Assembly: GCA_033239005.1 (NCBI GenBank)
Contig: BSQZ01000108.1
Span: 747,001 to 811,000 of the forward strand
DNA: 64,000 bases
Direction: 5' to 3'
Source of the DNA: Lamellibrachia satsuma
Lineage: Eukaryota; Annelida; Polychaeta; Sabellida; Siboglinidae
Shown here: positions 37,601 to 52,600 of the stretch, piece by piece
Position numbering within the stretch: the stretch's first letter is position 1
How the letters are laid out: every line of letters begins with the position of its first letter
The notes under the pieces: model-generated
The model's database searches: none
Seen by the model: the letters and a program-made list of their open reading frames with translations, nothing else
What the model was told of the DNA's origin: nothing
Made by a program: the position numbers and the translations under genes

Positions 37601-40600
37601 CCTTAACAACAATCAAATACAAATAACTTGAAAGTATTTAAATGCATTTGCCCACACAGGGTTCCCCGACGGTCACCTGCTTTTCAAGGCTCTTCCAGCG
37701 ACTGGTCATTTGGTCGAGGTCAATCTGGAGGCGGTCACGTGACAGGGTGACTGCCTGCAACTTGCTGGCCAGTGAATGGCTCTCAGCGACTAGGGTCTTT
37801 CTCCTCTCCATGAAGTCTCTCTTGACCTTCTCCTTCAGCACGTCAGTGTCTACCACCTTCCCTTTCATGCTCGAGATCTCAGTCTTCAGCTGCACAAACA
37901 CACACCTGTTAAAGCACCCTCCTCGACTCATTTAGCACATTGTGAATCAGGTTCTATGGTGTTCACATGTGTAGCGTGTGAATGGTAAGTGAATAGTAAG
38001 GGGCCATTCACAATTGTCAACATTTACCTATTTGCACAAAGTGTAGTAATTCTTTGGAGTGTAAACCGTAAAGTCACTCAAGTCAACTTCCCCTTCCTGT
38101 GGTGCACCCTGCACCCTGCTGTTAGTCCATTGTGCTGGACTAACGAGGCTATGGCTACGGGAAAGAAAACCCCAAAAATAAACCTACCATGGAGGACCAA
38201 CAACCCTCCCAACTCAAATGATGTTACGGAAATTAGAAGTGAATCTCAAAAGCAAGCTTGTGCTGGAAATGGTTACAGGAAGGCGACAGCTCAGATACCA
38301 GTGGATGATGACATCATATATGTCGACAGTATGACGCTTTCTGATCAAAGCCAAACGGAAGTTCGGAGGCTGACAACGTCGTTAACCTAGTCAAAAGTTA
38401 ATGTAAACATAGGATGTTGGCATGTGAGAACGTTGTACTCTATAGGGAAACCAGCCCAGCTTGCAAGAGAAATGGATAAATATAAAATAGATGTCATGGG
38501 CATTAGTGAATGCAGATGGATGGGACAAGGAAAAGTCAAGTTGAACACTGGAGAGAGAGTAATTTTTTCAGGGAGAGAAGACAACATATACAGATACGGA
38601 GTGGCAATAATGATGACAAAGAAAGCAGAACAAGCATTGCTGGAATGGAAACCTATCAGCGATAGAATTATTTATGCTAGATTCTTCTACATATATGTGA
38701 AGCTATCAATCATACAAGTCTATGTATCAACGAATGAAGCCAATGACAAAGATACTTTCTACAAGCAGCTACAGACAGTTGTGGACAGTGTTCATAAGCA
38801 TGACATACTCTTAGTAATGGGGGATTTAAGTGCCAAAGTTGGAGAAGACAACGAAGGATATGAAAACATAATAGGAAGCCATGGTGTAGATAAAAGACAT
38901 GACAATGGAGAAGGACTCATTGACTTCTGCGGACTCAATAACCTTGTGGCAACAGGTACCATTTTTCCACATAAACTGATACATAAACAGACATGGACTT
39001 CTTCAGGAGGCAGGAAAAGAATCAAATAGACCATGTGTTAGTGAGCAGGCAAAGCCAGACATCAGTAATGGACACTAGGGCCATGAGAGGAGCTGACATT
39101 GCGAGCGACCACCAATTAGTGCGATAAAAAATCAAGCTGAAATTAAAGAGAAAATAAAAGAACAAGGCGATCAGAAAGAAATTTGATATAATTAAGTTAC
39201 AGCAACCAGCCATTAAAACACAATTCTCACTGAAGTTGCGCAACAAATATGATATATTACAAGACTATGACGAAACAGACGAAAAGGAAGTTGAGAAACA
39301 CTGGCAAGACTTTGAGGTTGCATACAAAAAAACAGCTCAAGAAGTGCTGGGGTACAAAAAGAAAGGGCAAAAACCATGGATCAGCAAGGAGTCATGGGGG
39401 GCTAGCAGAGAGAAAACAACTAAAGAACAACATTGAGCAGACAAAGTCATACAGGATTAAGCAGAATTACATGGATAAATATAAATGTAAAGATAAAGAA
39501 GTGAAGAAGAGCATGAGACAAGACAAGAGGAAGTGGGTTGACCACCTTGCCATGGAAGCAGAGCAAGCAGCATGTAATGGAAGAATGAAAGAACTGTATG
39601 ATATTACAAAAACCCTCAGTAATGATAAACGTAAGACAACAAATGCAGTGAAAGACAAATGTGGAAATTTATTAACGGAAGGATTGGCCAGAATGGAGCA
39701 ATGGAAAGAACACTAAGGAAATCAGCATTGACCCAATAACAAAAGCAGAAATTAGAACAGTGCGAAGGAAGATGAAAAACGAGAAAGCAGGGGGCAAGGA
39801 CAAAATTACAGCAGAATTATTAAAAGCAGACATGAATACAACAGAGAAATCACTTGTAAACTTATTCAGAGAATTGGAGAGGAATTACATTGACATCTGT
39901 TCCTGGTAAAGTATTCAGAAGAGTACTTATTGACAGAATAAGAGATGGAGTTAACAGCAAGTTGAGAGACGAACAAGCAGGTTTCAGAAGTGGGAGAGGC
40001 ACAGTTGAACAGATATTTATTTTGCGAAATATTATAACTCTATACATCATTATTAGTACTTTGAAATGTTGATTATTTTCCAGAATAAAAAATATATCAT
40101 GTAGCAATGTCATGACACAGTGTATGTATAGGACAAACAATAATAACTATATTTGTAATAAATATATTTACAAACATTTATCTTAAATAATTATGGTAAA
40201 GTTTTGTGCTTTCCTAATAATACCTTGGTGTCATATTGATAATTGTTTTCTATGTAGTTTTGAATTTCCAAGATGTCAGGCTGTAATACAGTGCTGCGAA
40301 CGGTTACACAATTAAAACAATCGTAGTTCTGTAACACATTAAACACAATTAAAACAACAGTAGTTCTATAACACATTAATCGCGTGCTGCTGCATGATGC
40401 TAGTGTGGTCATATTTCGCATGCGACTGACATTGTGGCAAAAACTGCCAAACTAAACATGTAATTTGTCCCAACCTGCAGGTTTGTTAGCCACACAGGAA
40501 ATGTTGCCTACCTCTTTAATGTGGTACTCAAGTTTCTTCTTTTCGCTGGCGGCTCGCTGCTTTTCAAGTTCAAGTTTGCGCCGTGCATCCACCAGCTGAA

Positions 40601-43600
40601 CCTGGAGTTGTGTGTTCCTCTCAAGGGCCTGGTTGTAGTCGTGTTGCAGCCTGGATGTCAGTTCTTTCTGCTGTTCCAGCGTACTCGCGTTCTCACATAC
40701 CATACGTCTGTACTTGGCCTGGATGCAACAGATGCACTCAAGTGCAGCAGCCAGCTGTATACATGCCTCTGCAGTGCAAGCATAGCAACCAAATGTGCTC
40801 ATACAGTCACTGCCAGAAGAGCATTTTGTGGAGATCTCACACGTCACAACAACCCTGTAAATCTAATGCATTCTGACCAAACTTTCTGCAAGAACATTCA
40901 CAGACATATAAGACCACATGGTAGCATCAACGATGTACACATCTACTACGTCGCCTCGTTACAAAATAAGTACACAGTAAATGTTACAGGCCTCGACATT
41001 AATATTGGCACGCTGGCCCGGCGACTTTTTTGGGCTGTCAGGCTAGTTTGGGCCACAAGTTTCCATATTTTATTGGCCCGGAGGGCCAACATAGTTTCAG
41101 ATCGTTTTTATCCCATTAGTCACAGCCACAGGTCATCGTTTCAATCGCTTGTCCTTGCCATTGACACCAGCGCTAGAATTACACACAATCATCATCATCT
41201 GATTTGGTATTGTCGCTTCGTATAGCTGCCATCTTGTTTTGATATGTACGAGCCTCACCAAAAAGTCTGCTACTAGCGACGACATGCGGATTTTTTTGTG
41301 AATTGCAGACGCCTATATTTTACTAGGGTTGCGCCATGTTACCAGTATAATATTGGTATATCGCAGCATTTTCTTCTGCGCAATATGTACCAGCTATCGC
41401 GATATGCCTTCGACGAACCGATTTCATATAAGCTGACTAGTTCACAGACTGTCCGCTAGGTGTCACACAGTGCCTAACATACATTCCAGGACCCGCTAGG
41501 GTGCAGATAGCTAAGTTTACAGTAACTTTGTACTTCAGTCCAAAAGTTTATATTCGAAAGAAATAAACCCAATTGTAACAGTCAGTTATATACAGTGTCA
41601 TGCCCGGTTTGCTCATTGTATTTTCGAGTATAACTAGCTGAAACTCAATATGCACGCGGCGGCATCACTCATCGTTCTCAAAACGCGACCTGCTGCGGCT
41701 TCAACAGAGGGCATCTGATTCTCAAACAATTCCTGCAGAATACTGACTGAAAGCATGAAAGTAAATCACCAACGGGAAATAAATAAACAACAGCCAAACT
41801 CGCATCCTTCGACTTGCAATGCGATGTATTGTAAATTTTTTTGTTTTTTTAAATCAATAAAAAAAATTTCAGGCCAGTAACTTTTAAAACCTACTGTGTT
41901 AGCAACGTAATAAATAATGGAACAATAAAACATCATTGCGTAACGCATAGTTTCAAAGTTTTGGACATTAAACACACATAATTATGGTAAACAATAATAT
42001 TTCAAAAATTAAAACCAATAGCATTTATTTCTGATGAAATGTCAATAATATATTATCTAAAACAAAAAATTAACTAATCAATAAATCAAACTATCTGCTG
42101 ACATAATACCTTGACAGATTTGAGTTCGACTTCAGATCTTGACCGACTGCCTGTTTGGGCGTGACCTTCCTCGCTTGAGTCGACTTTCTGCACGAGCTGA
42201 GTGATCTCCGACTCCATCTGAATGTTGGCACTTTCCAACAAGTTGTTCGCCTTGGTCAGGCGCGAGTTCTTGTGGTTCAGCTGCAAGCTGTCTTGGTTCA
42301 GCTCACTGTTGTTTTGTGTCACGTTGCTCAGATTGCTACGCAGTTCATCAATAGTGGCAAGTAGCTGGTCACGCTCCGCCGCCCACTTCTAAAAGTAAAA
42401 GTTTTATGTCACATTTGTAGTGTGATTTTATAACGTAAGATCAAATATACAATTCAAAACAACAGATAAAGAAATAAAACATAAATAAACACATCCATAA
42501 AACAAGTCATTACAACCATAAAAACATCAACCAATTTACAAATCCTTAAAACATGTCTTTTTATGAATTTTTATAAATAAATATACTGATAGATAAATAA
42601 ATTAAACTGAAACCATCAAATAAAAAAATCTAAATTTACAATTTCAAAAGCATCAGTTCATCAACATTCATGCAGATCTGTCAAGTTGAAAGTGTTAAAC
42701 CTTGTCGGTGAACTTGTCTGTGTCAGATGTTGCATTCGTGGTCAGTGATTTGCTGTTGATTAACTGGTGGTCAAGCTGACAGCAGACAGCTAGGCGGCGG
42801 TCAGGTGGTGGTCAGGTGTGCGGTGGGACAGTAAAGACTTGAGTTGTCTTCCTGGGGGCAGCGGCAGCTTGCTCGCATCAATCTTATCAAACAGCTGTTG
42901 GAAGGACATAAGGCATATGACACACAGATGGGATGTTTTGGAGGAAATGTGAAACACTTATTTAACATAAGTGCTGACCTTAATTAACAGATATCACAAA
43001 ACATGGACTGCATTCAGTGACAAATAAAATACCTGACAAAAATAAAAGCCACTGATATAAAATAATATACACTGATAGGATAGTAATACATTAAAAATCA
43101 CCCAAATGATATCGGTGAACAAATTATAATTGCTTATCATAGACCTTATGTGAGGGAAACAAAAAACTTGTCCCCAAAAAGTAAAAATGCTTAAACAAAA
43201 TCCTTTAGGATTGAAATTAGAGTTGTTTTAGTAAGTTAGAGTATCGTCAAAGTAAGAAATAAAAACATGTTACTGATAAATGTCATAAAGCAGGATTGTC
43301 AGTTAACCTCACTTGGATTGTCATCTTCATCTCTGGCCACACATGACGTCAACGTGTCTCTTCACAGCAAGCTCCCGCATAAAAACATCTCTGGAGCCAG
43401 TAAAAACTTGGACCACAGCAAAATAAACCGGAAAAACAACTGCTTCTAGCAGCGACAACAACATGTCATAGGGACTTTGTTAAGAGATAAAAAACCATGA
43501 ACAAAACATGCACAAAAATAATTCTAGTAGATTTCCTTTAAAACATTATTTATTTTATAGTTTTATTCCACTGCCTGTTACTTGTAATGAAACAGTGAAA

Positions 43601-46600
43601 GGAATTACCTGGAATAGACAATATGGCGCCTATCAGCTAAGAAAACCACAGTTGCGAGTTATGCTAACAAGCATGACAACATCTGTTCAACTGTTCTACT
43701 TGCTCAAATCGATCTACATAGTTCTTATATAGCATAGTTAAGTAAACTTCCTGTGGGAGAAACATCTAACTACTACACAGGTTGGCTGTGATGGGGCTTT
43801 CACAGAATATTGGATCTTGATGTCCAAATGGGCTGTTTTTTAAATAAGGATTAACTGGGAACAATTAATTTAATTACCATGGAATAAACAGGGAAGAAAT
43901 AGTTTTGTTTGCTTACGGATTAACTGGGCACAATATGGAAATTGGGAAAAATATCTTACATTATCTGTTTGTATCATTTTAGTCAACCAGGGTTCACACA
44001 GAAAGCATAAAGTAAAATTCAAGAACATTTTGGGGAAAAACAACACTTTATCAAGAACATTTTCCAAAGTGTCTGAACGTTATTTCAGAAAAAACTTTTA
44101 CAATATTAAATGTAATTTCCAATACTCAATAGACTGTTTGTGTCACTTGTACATCTATCAACACATGCAGTTGCACATGAAAAAAGCTAATTGACAGCAA
44201 CAAACTGACACCTTTTTATTTTACCTATAATAGTTTGTTTATTTTAAATATTGTAGAAACTAGAGCATTTCTCATCTGTACTCAAATAGATGTTTGGAGT
44301 CAGAGTGGCTAAAGGTACTTACAGCATATTAAAAATTTAACTAAAGACAACTTTTCCAACAATTCGTTTGCACTCAATCGATGAAATAACAAGTTAGTTA
44401 TGTAGAATATCGATCTTGGGCTTTCTTCAGATTTTTGTGAATTCACAAAACGACATCCAATACACAGAATTTTGCTGCTATAAGTATACACCTTGAATCG
44501 TGCTAACTTCTGATCGTCACCGTGATCCTTCACGACCCAATTTTTATATTTATCATCCAATAACCACTTATGTCTCACATTACAATTGCTCTCAGTGGTG
44601 ATCATCAATCATTAATCGAGCAAATTGCAATGAAAATAAAATAAAATAAACATCATATGCACTGGTGCTGCCTCCTACACCATCGCAGAAACAGCTTATT
44701 TTATTGGTTCCTGTGCACACTGATTTTTTAAATTATAGCTTTGCAGCGGTCTTCTCTGGGAAATTCTCAACAGCAAATTAAAAACTTATTAAAAATAATT
44801 GAAGCTATTTACCACATGTAAAAAAACCTGCAATAATTGATAGGCTCAATCACGTAGCAACACATAAAATATGTTTTCACGAACACTGCCATGAATTCAA
44901 GAACATTTAAGGGTACTTGAGTGACAAAGCCAAATTCAAGAACATTTGGGGATCTGTGCGAACTCTGGTCCCAACTGTGTGTATCTATACTAGACTTACC
45001 AAAACTACTGTGTATCCAATGTCTAAATTAGACTGACCCGTGAACGTACCTTGCGAGACGAGCACTGTTCCACCATATGCTTGTGTTCGGTCTGCAGCTG
45101 CCTCAGCTTCTCTGAGAGTTCATCCACTTGCTGCTGATGCACGAGTAATGAGCCCTTGAACTTCTCCTTGAAGGAGTTGCATTCTGCCTCCGCATCCTGA
45201 CACTGCTGGTCCTTCTCCCTCAGCTCATTGGTCAACGCCACCACCTGTCACAAACACCATCATCTCGGGGATCATCCCAAAACATTAATGCGCGAGACCA
45301 GTCCCCACAAAAACTTTAACTGGACTATGAAGTGTCCTACAATAAATATAATAATGAGTGATTTTAATCTAACGATCTATATGACAACAATAAATGCAAT
45401 GACAACAATAGATCAGAATGTTACGTAATCAGTGTAAAAGCTACATTACATTCTGTAACATTCTTTGGGTTTAAATTAAACATATGTGATGCGATCTGGG
45501 GAAATCAGGCTTAAGTGCCAAATTTGACATTAAGTATTTTCTGAAAGCACTATTATCTGTGATTACAAGTGTTTAAATTATGTTTCCAGCTTAAATAATA
45601 GCGAATTTATACATATTTTAAGACTACAGGGGTAAGAAAAATAAAGCAGAGAAAATCAGCCTTAAAGTTGAGAAAGAAAAAACAATGAAATACAAAGTTG
45701 AAATGTGTATTCAAAACATCACAACTGAAACAATATGCAAATGTGTGTTCACATATACTATTATACACGACATTGTGATCACATATACTATTATACATGA
45801 CATTGTGATCGCATATACTATTATACATGACATTGTGATCGCATATACTATTATACATGACATTGTGATCACATATACTATTATACATGACATTGTGATC
45901 ACATATACTATTATACATGACATTGTGATCGCATATACTATTATACATGACATTGTGATCGCATATACTATTATACATGACATTGTGATCACATATACTA
46001 TTATACATGACATTGTGATCACATATACTATTATACATGACATTGTGATCGCATATACTATTATGCACAACATGTATTATTAATTCATAAGTTGTAGGCA
46101 CTTTTGCTTACAGTTTCTACACAGTATTCAACCGACATATTTTATAACATTGTATTTCTTAGACTCAGTGGCCACAGTGGAACATACATTACAATGACTT
46201 GTTGTTACACAGTGGAACATACATTACAATGACTTGTTACACAGTGGAACATACATTACAATGACTTGTTGTTACACAGTGGAACATACATTACAATGAC
46301 TTGTTGTTACACAGTGGAACATACATTACAATAACTTGTTGTTACACAGTGGAACATGCATTACAATGACTTGCTGTTACACTCCAAAATATTTACACAG
46401 ACTCAGATTTATTTTATTTGACCTTAAGTACAGATAATCATATAATGTCTAAAATACATCATTAGGTCTCGGAGACTCCCGTTAAGACATGCAATGTCGC
46501 TAGCACGGGAGCCACCCATATATTATTAATAATGTACAATTTTTCACAACTGAAACACATACAATAATGATGTACAGTTACCATTCTAAACAAAATTATA

Positions 46601-49600
46601 TAAACATATTTACATTTCAAACACCATTAATGCACACAACCTGTCATGACTTTCTCACTTTTTCTTTGGTTTGACCACAGTGGGTAGCGGTGCTACCACA
46701 TCTTGGCACTAGTCTGACACAAATTCCCTGATTTCATCATGCAAGTACCATTGTCATTCAGGTGAGAGACCAGAGGGCACAATCACTTCTGGCATTTCAT
46801 CTAACTTTAGTTGCCCTGGTGTTTGCTTTGCCAGGTCACATTCAAGTTCTTCTGTGTTTCTAAACTGTTTGTATGTAACAGTTGTTGATGATGTAAACTT
46901 GAAATAGTGAAACTTTTAGGTTTTTTTAAAAACCTCTTGAAATATCTTGCCAAAACAGATGAAACATTGTACATTGGTACAAACACATCTCCCTGTTCGT
47001 TGCCGCAATGCTGAGGCACATTAACATTTGAGCTGGCTCGCACAACCTCAGACATGTCTGACAGGCAGTTCACCTCTGACACATGGTATTTTCTCTTAAG
47101 TAAGCCAAAAGACCAATCTGGACTAAAGTTGGTGTGGCCTACTAGGAGAAAACTTTAGAGTTGCAAAAACATGACGACCTGTGAGACATCTCCACATCAA
47201 GTACCACAAGAATTTATTCTTATTTTGACCACTGCAGTTGCCTGCATGATGAAGCACATGATGATGCACATGATGATGCACATGATGAAGCACATGATGA
47301 TGCACATGATGAAGCACATGATGATGCACATGCTTTACCCCTATTCCACAGTGTTCAAAAAAGTAATGAAGTAGACTGATGACAGTATTGGCCCCTTTCC
47401 CACATTGTACAGATTCATCAATTAGACAATTCACCTGACAAGGAATGGCCTTGCACATTACCCCAAAAATGCCAAACTTCTTTGGCGTCATAAAATAAAT
47501 GGGACCCAGCTGCAATGAATTGCTAGGAAAATGTTGAGCAAAGTCCATCGAATAATGCCCTAACCCTTCAAATGAGGCTAGTTCTTTTGCCACTAATTGC
47601 TCCACATCTCGTTCATCATGCTTAGCCTGAGCACACACATTATGATATGACACTATAATACTCCCGTTCACTTTTGGCTGTGTCTAAATGGTCTTCTGCT
47701 TTACAAAACGCCTCACTTTTTGCTTCATCTGAAACGTCTGCGGCCCTCGAAATCATAGTTACATTGTTCTGGTAAAACCAACACAAATCTCTTCTGGGCT
47801 TCATGATAACTACAAAGGGCAAAAGCTGTCTCCACAAATGCCAAAAAAGCACAAGTGAACATGCATGATTACCCACTACTTTACAAGCTCCAACATAGTC
47901 ATCATACATCATACACCATTTTCTTGGAACAGTTGGAAGGCAGTAACTTTAGGTTGTCCCTGGCATATCCTGGTACATGACCAGGTAATGACATGGCATG
48001 TGTCTCAGCATAATTCACAATGAATGTCACAACATGTTAAGTGTCATCAAAGGTGAGTGCATTCTTAGGGAGTTTCTTTGACAGCTTATGCACCCTTGAA
48101 GTAACGCCATGCAAATGATAGTGGTTTAGCAGAGCAGTTATCTTTCAAGATTGCGTGGAGAAACATAAAAGTAGATTATCTTGATGTGGTGGTAGAAATC
48201 AGTGTGATTTCTCTGTCGATCGGTTTAGGTGCTCTTCTTTCGTTTCTCTGTGTCTGCCGATACGTGTGCTCCACGTGCTATCTTTGTCAGAATGGCAATG
48301 TCCTTTTCGGAAGAGGTTAAGTCCAGATATTGCAACCGTTTCTCCAGCAACAGATCTTGGCAGAATAGCACTGAACAAGGCGCACCGTCATTATGCTTAC
48401 ATTTGCACGTGAAATGCCCTGTGTCACCGTGTCAGCATCCATTCTCTGCATAGCAGAGGCAATCTCATCACGATCAAATTCTCTGCAAAAAACATAAACA
48501 GGTATAAATAATTATGCAGATAACACTACGATGTCAAAATATTTTTAATATGACTGAGTTGAGCATTTTGAGTGAAATAGAAACACTTTGTTTACATTTC
48601 TAAAGATATAATAAAAGAATATCAAGTTCCAATGAGGTTTTGACACTTAGAATAAAACCTACAAGAAAGACATTCCACTGGGCTGTTACTATTGTGAGCC
48701 ATCTATCTAAAAATATCATTTAACATTTTTGGTACCAGACTAATAAAAACGCATAAACTTGATTATTTGGTTATATTTGGTGCTGGTGATAGTATAAAAT
48801 AAATGTAATTGCTTAATAAATACAAACCTTGATTCTCAGTTTCATCTGCTCTCGACTCTTGGTCGTTTTGCCAACGAATGGGGATAAGTTTCTGACCCTT
48901 TTTCATCACCATTAACAGGCTTCCTCACTTGATCGCAAGTTGACACTGTTCACTTCACTTAAACATTTTGCCACTTCCTCATCACGATTGAGTGCTGTGG
49001 AACTGGCTTCACTCGCAAGATAAATTTATGACGTACGAGTAAATACCATCATGTTAATCGGCAGTCTTTTGCGCAAGCCCACCTTCATGAACTGACATTT
49101 CGAGAACACAAATGAGTGGTGTTTTTTGTAGATTTAACCGGCCGTAAACAAAAGCTTCGTATTTCCCATGTCATGCATGCACAAACTCTACAGTATGACC
49201 TATATCTTGCAGAGTGGTGCTCAGTCGGCTTGTGCTTATGCCACAGAAAATAGGCTTAATTTTCATACCAGATATGTTGGGTTTCAGGTAATTTTGATAA
49301 ATTTTTTAAAACCGAGAACTGACCTACTGATAACACAGATAACAAGCCAAAAATTATAAAACAATCGATCAATAGTAACATTTTAAATGTTGATTTTTCG
49401 GTGTTTTGGCAATGAGTAGGAATACGAAAGTTTCTGCATACAAAGATAAGGTGTGTGTAATGATGAAATCGGTTAAATCACAATATTGAGCTAAATAATG
49501 TTTTTACTGTTTCGGCCTGTTAATCTGGATTTGTTCCAGTGACTTACACCTGATTTCCACAGATCTCGTCACATATGCTGGACCTAGTCTAAACAATTCC

Positions 49601-52600
49601 AAACAAGTTTCTACAACAACAACTCATTTCACAACATCAAGACTGCTGCAAATGAAAGAAGACTTTCATTGGGACTTACCTTCTCCCGAAGTTGCATCAA
49701 CTCGGCCGAGTCTCCAGACATGGAATTTGACTCATGACTCGGGTGAGATTCTTTTGTGCAGGAATAGTCTCCTGTTTCGAGAAACAAACTGGCTTTCATC
49801 AGTAAAACAACATGATTTACAACTTATTATATTAAGGTTGCTGGCACGGCTGGCGTGTCAGTTGATTTTTTTGATTTTTTCTTCATAACATGCTAGGAAA
49901 TATTGAACTGAACGTCAACACCACAAGTAATCACCCGGTACTTATGTCATATTTTGCCAATCCATCTTTTAAAAAACAGTCCTTTTAGAAATCCCCCTGA
50001 TTTCTTAGAAATGTTGACGATGTTTCCATAGTAATAACTGCATGTGCTTTGATGTTCTAATTTTAATTCTGGTACGACATAAGAAGCCAATTCGTTTATT
50101 GTTCTTGAGGCTCACTGAGTGTGTTCCATTGAACTATTGTCTTTACAAGATAGGAATTTCTGAATTGGTCTGTGTGGGCGGCAGGCACTACAAAGCACCT
50201 GCAGTTATTGTTTTGATGTCTTTCAACGATGTTAACAGTCATATAATCTGTAAAAAGTTTCGCTTTCACCCGTCTTTTGCTTGGTCTTTTGAGAACGAAA
50301 ATATTTATCAGGAGGAATGGCCGGCACAGAGCTATCGACTATTCTGAACATGAATTTGAGGCATTGTTCAATGTTCAAACCAGCTATATTTGTTCGTCGT
50401 GAAAGCGGAACATATCGTCTTGTTACTGTGATTCTAGTACACATCAGTATTATATCTACCTAACTAAATCATGTCCTTAAACCAGCAAATATCAGCGATA
50501 ACGTAGTTTATTGTGCCTTTGAACCCATAAGTTATAATAACACAAACGGCCTGTGACCCCAACCTGGTGACAACACGTTATTAATACAGATTCAAGGGCC
50601 TATGTGAAGGCAAATTAAGGGGACATGTCAATATTACAAATGGTCTTTGTCAACAATACATAAAATGCCAGTGAAAATCATCACATTTCAAGCATGATAC
50701 GCGTATCTATTGATATTTCTGTTATCACAAACAATCAGGAAATGTTACCTAATTCAATTGTTTATAAAAACTACAACACTTATGATGCTGCAATTTGCCG
50801 TATGAACGTGTCTTATATGCAGGCAACTCTACACAGTTTGGAATTACGATTGGTTTGTGTCAAAAATACGCTGCCACTTTAGGCTGTCATTTAACTTTTG
50901 CTTAATTCATTAATTCACGGTGGTGTTGCAAATGCAAGTCATTTATGTTAGCCAAAATCAGCCTTAAAGTTTATTTCTATGGAGATTTTCTCAAAATGAT
51001 ATAATTTCGTATTTTGTGGCTATTTATTTCACATTTACAAAAATCAGTATTTAATCCAGTATGAATTAAATACGTTTTACGGAGTATGCCTTGCTATGCA
51101 CAACAGGCTAGAAGGTTCACCAGTGTCGCCATTCAGGAATGAGGTGTGACTGGTTATGCACAAGGGGCTAGAAGGTTCACCCGTGTCACCGTTCAGGAAT
51201 GCGGCAGCGCGGTTTCATATTACAGGAGACAAGACGACCCGACCCTAATATGGTATTCCATCGTACAGTGGTGATGTGTCAGCGAATCACAGTGGGTGCA
51301 ACCAAGCCATCAGGCTAAAATTCCTGGTCGCCCTAGAAAACCGGAATCATGCACTGTTGCTTGGTTTTTTCGAATTATCTTATTTTGGCTATTTTCACAA
51401 ATCCGTTGATGCATTCGCTTGCCAAACACTGAGCGACTGTACGACTTCTGTGAAGTTCACAAACTATCCAGTGAGTTACTGAACTCTAAACTATAGTATA
51501 GACACACTCGACGTTAAATCTCATATTTACGTCAGTACCAGGTTGATGCTAAGCCTCGCATCATGTAGTTACATCGAGATGCATTAGAACCTCACCGGCT
51601 TTCCTGCCGTTTGCTGTGACAGCACGTTTGTAATGTTTGGAGTGCAGGTTTTAATTTGGGTACCTGATCTCGCTTTTCATGCATATGGCGAGCGTTGAAT
51701 ATGATAACGGTTGATTGATTATATCTCCCAGTAGTGCTAGCTAGAGGATTGCTTGAGAGCACAGTAACTCGTGACACCATCTGGCTAGGTCCACGTTTAC
51801 CTAGCATAGATTAGGCCAAGGCTCTCCATCAAACCAGGAAATGACAGGTTTGTCTAGAGCCACGTGTATATTGCTGTTCATGCCTAGTATTGTTTCTTTC
51901 TTAGCTTTGTGGTAAGCCAGCGAGGGAGCAAAACCCTGCTTGCAGTGTTGGCTGGTGAATATGTCTGACCAGGACGATGACGTTCATTGTGTGAACACAC
52001 TGGTGATGGATTTGACGCAAGGAACCGCACTTCAGAGAGCCGCGCTATGATGCGAGCAACCGCATGTGTTGTGCGAACTGTGCTATGAGGTGAGGAACCG
52101 CACATGTTGTGCAAGCCACGCTAAGAGAATGAGGAACCGCACGTGTTGTGCGAGCCACGCTAAGAGAATGAGGAACCGCACGTGCTGTGTGAGTCGCGCT
52201 ATGATGCGACAAACTGCAGGTGTTGTACGAGCCGCGCTATGGTGTGATGGATTGTACATACTTGTGGTGTGATCTGCGCTATGACACGATGAACCACACG
52301 CTTGTTGTGCGAGCGCGCCATTATGCAATGAATCATACCTACATGTTGCCATGCATGTTCGTGTATAAATGTTGTCATGTTTTTGTACCTGTATCCAGGT
52401 TGTTGTGCGCTTACATGTACCACCGTTAAGGACAATTGGTTGAATCAGACCACTTTTATGTGATGGATCACATTGTTGACTTGTGTGATTTTTGGCCTAT
52501 CGGGGGATGATGTTTTCTCCAACCGAGCTGGTGAACCTTGCTTGGTGTGGGGTTGTTTGGGTGGTCTATGGGCCCCACATTTATTACGCTTAACCATGGG

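Noticed and set aside
45607..46101. 130-164-codon ORFs on both strands
   Set aside because: Product of the 30-bp minisatellite; both strands are open for the same arithmetic reason.
46807..47671. CENPF exons within intron 5
   Set aside because: Same strand and open, but the sequence is the CSGQNKN family, not coiled coil, and lacks matching splice sites.
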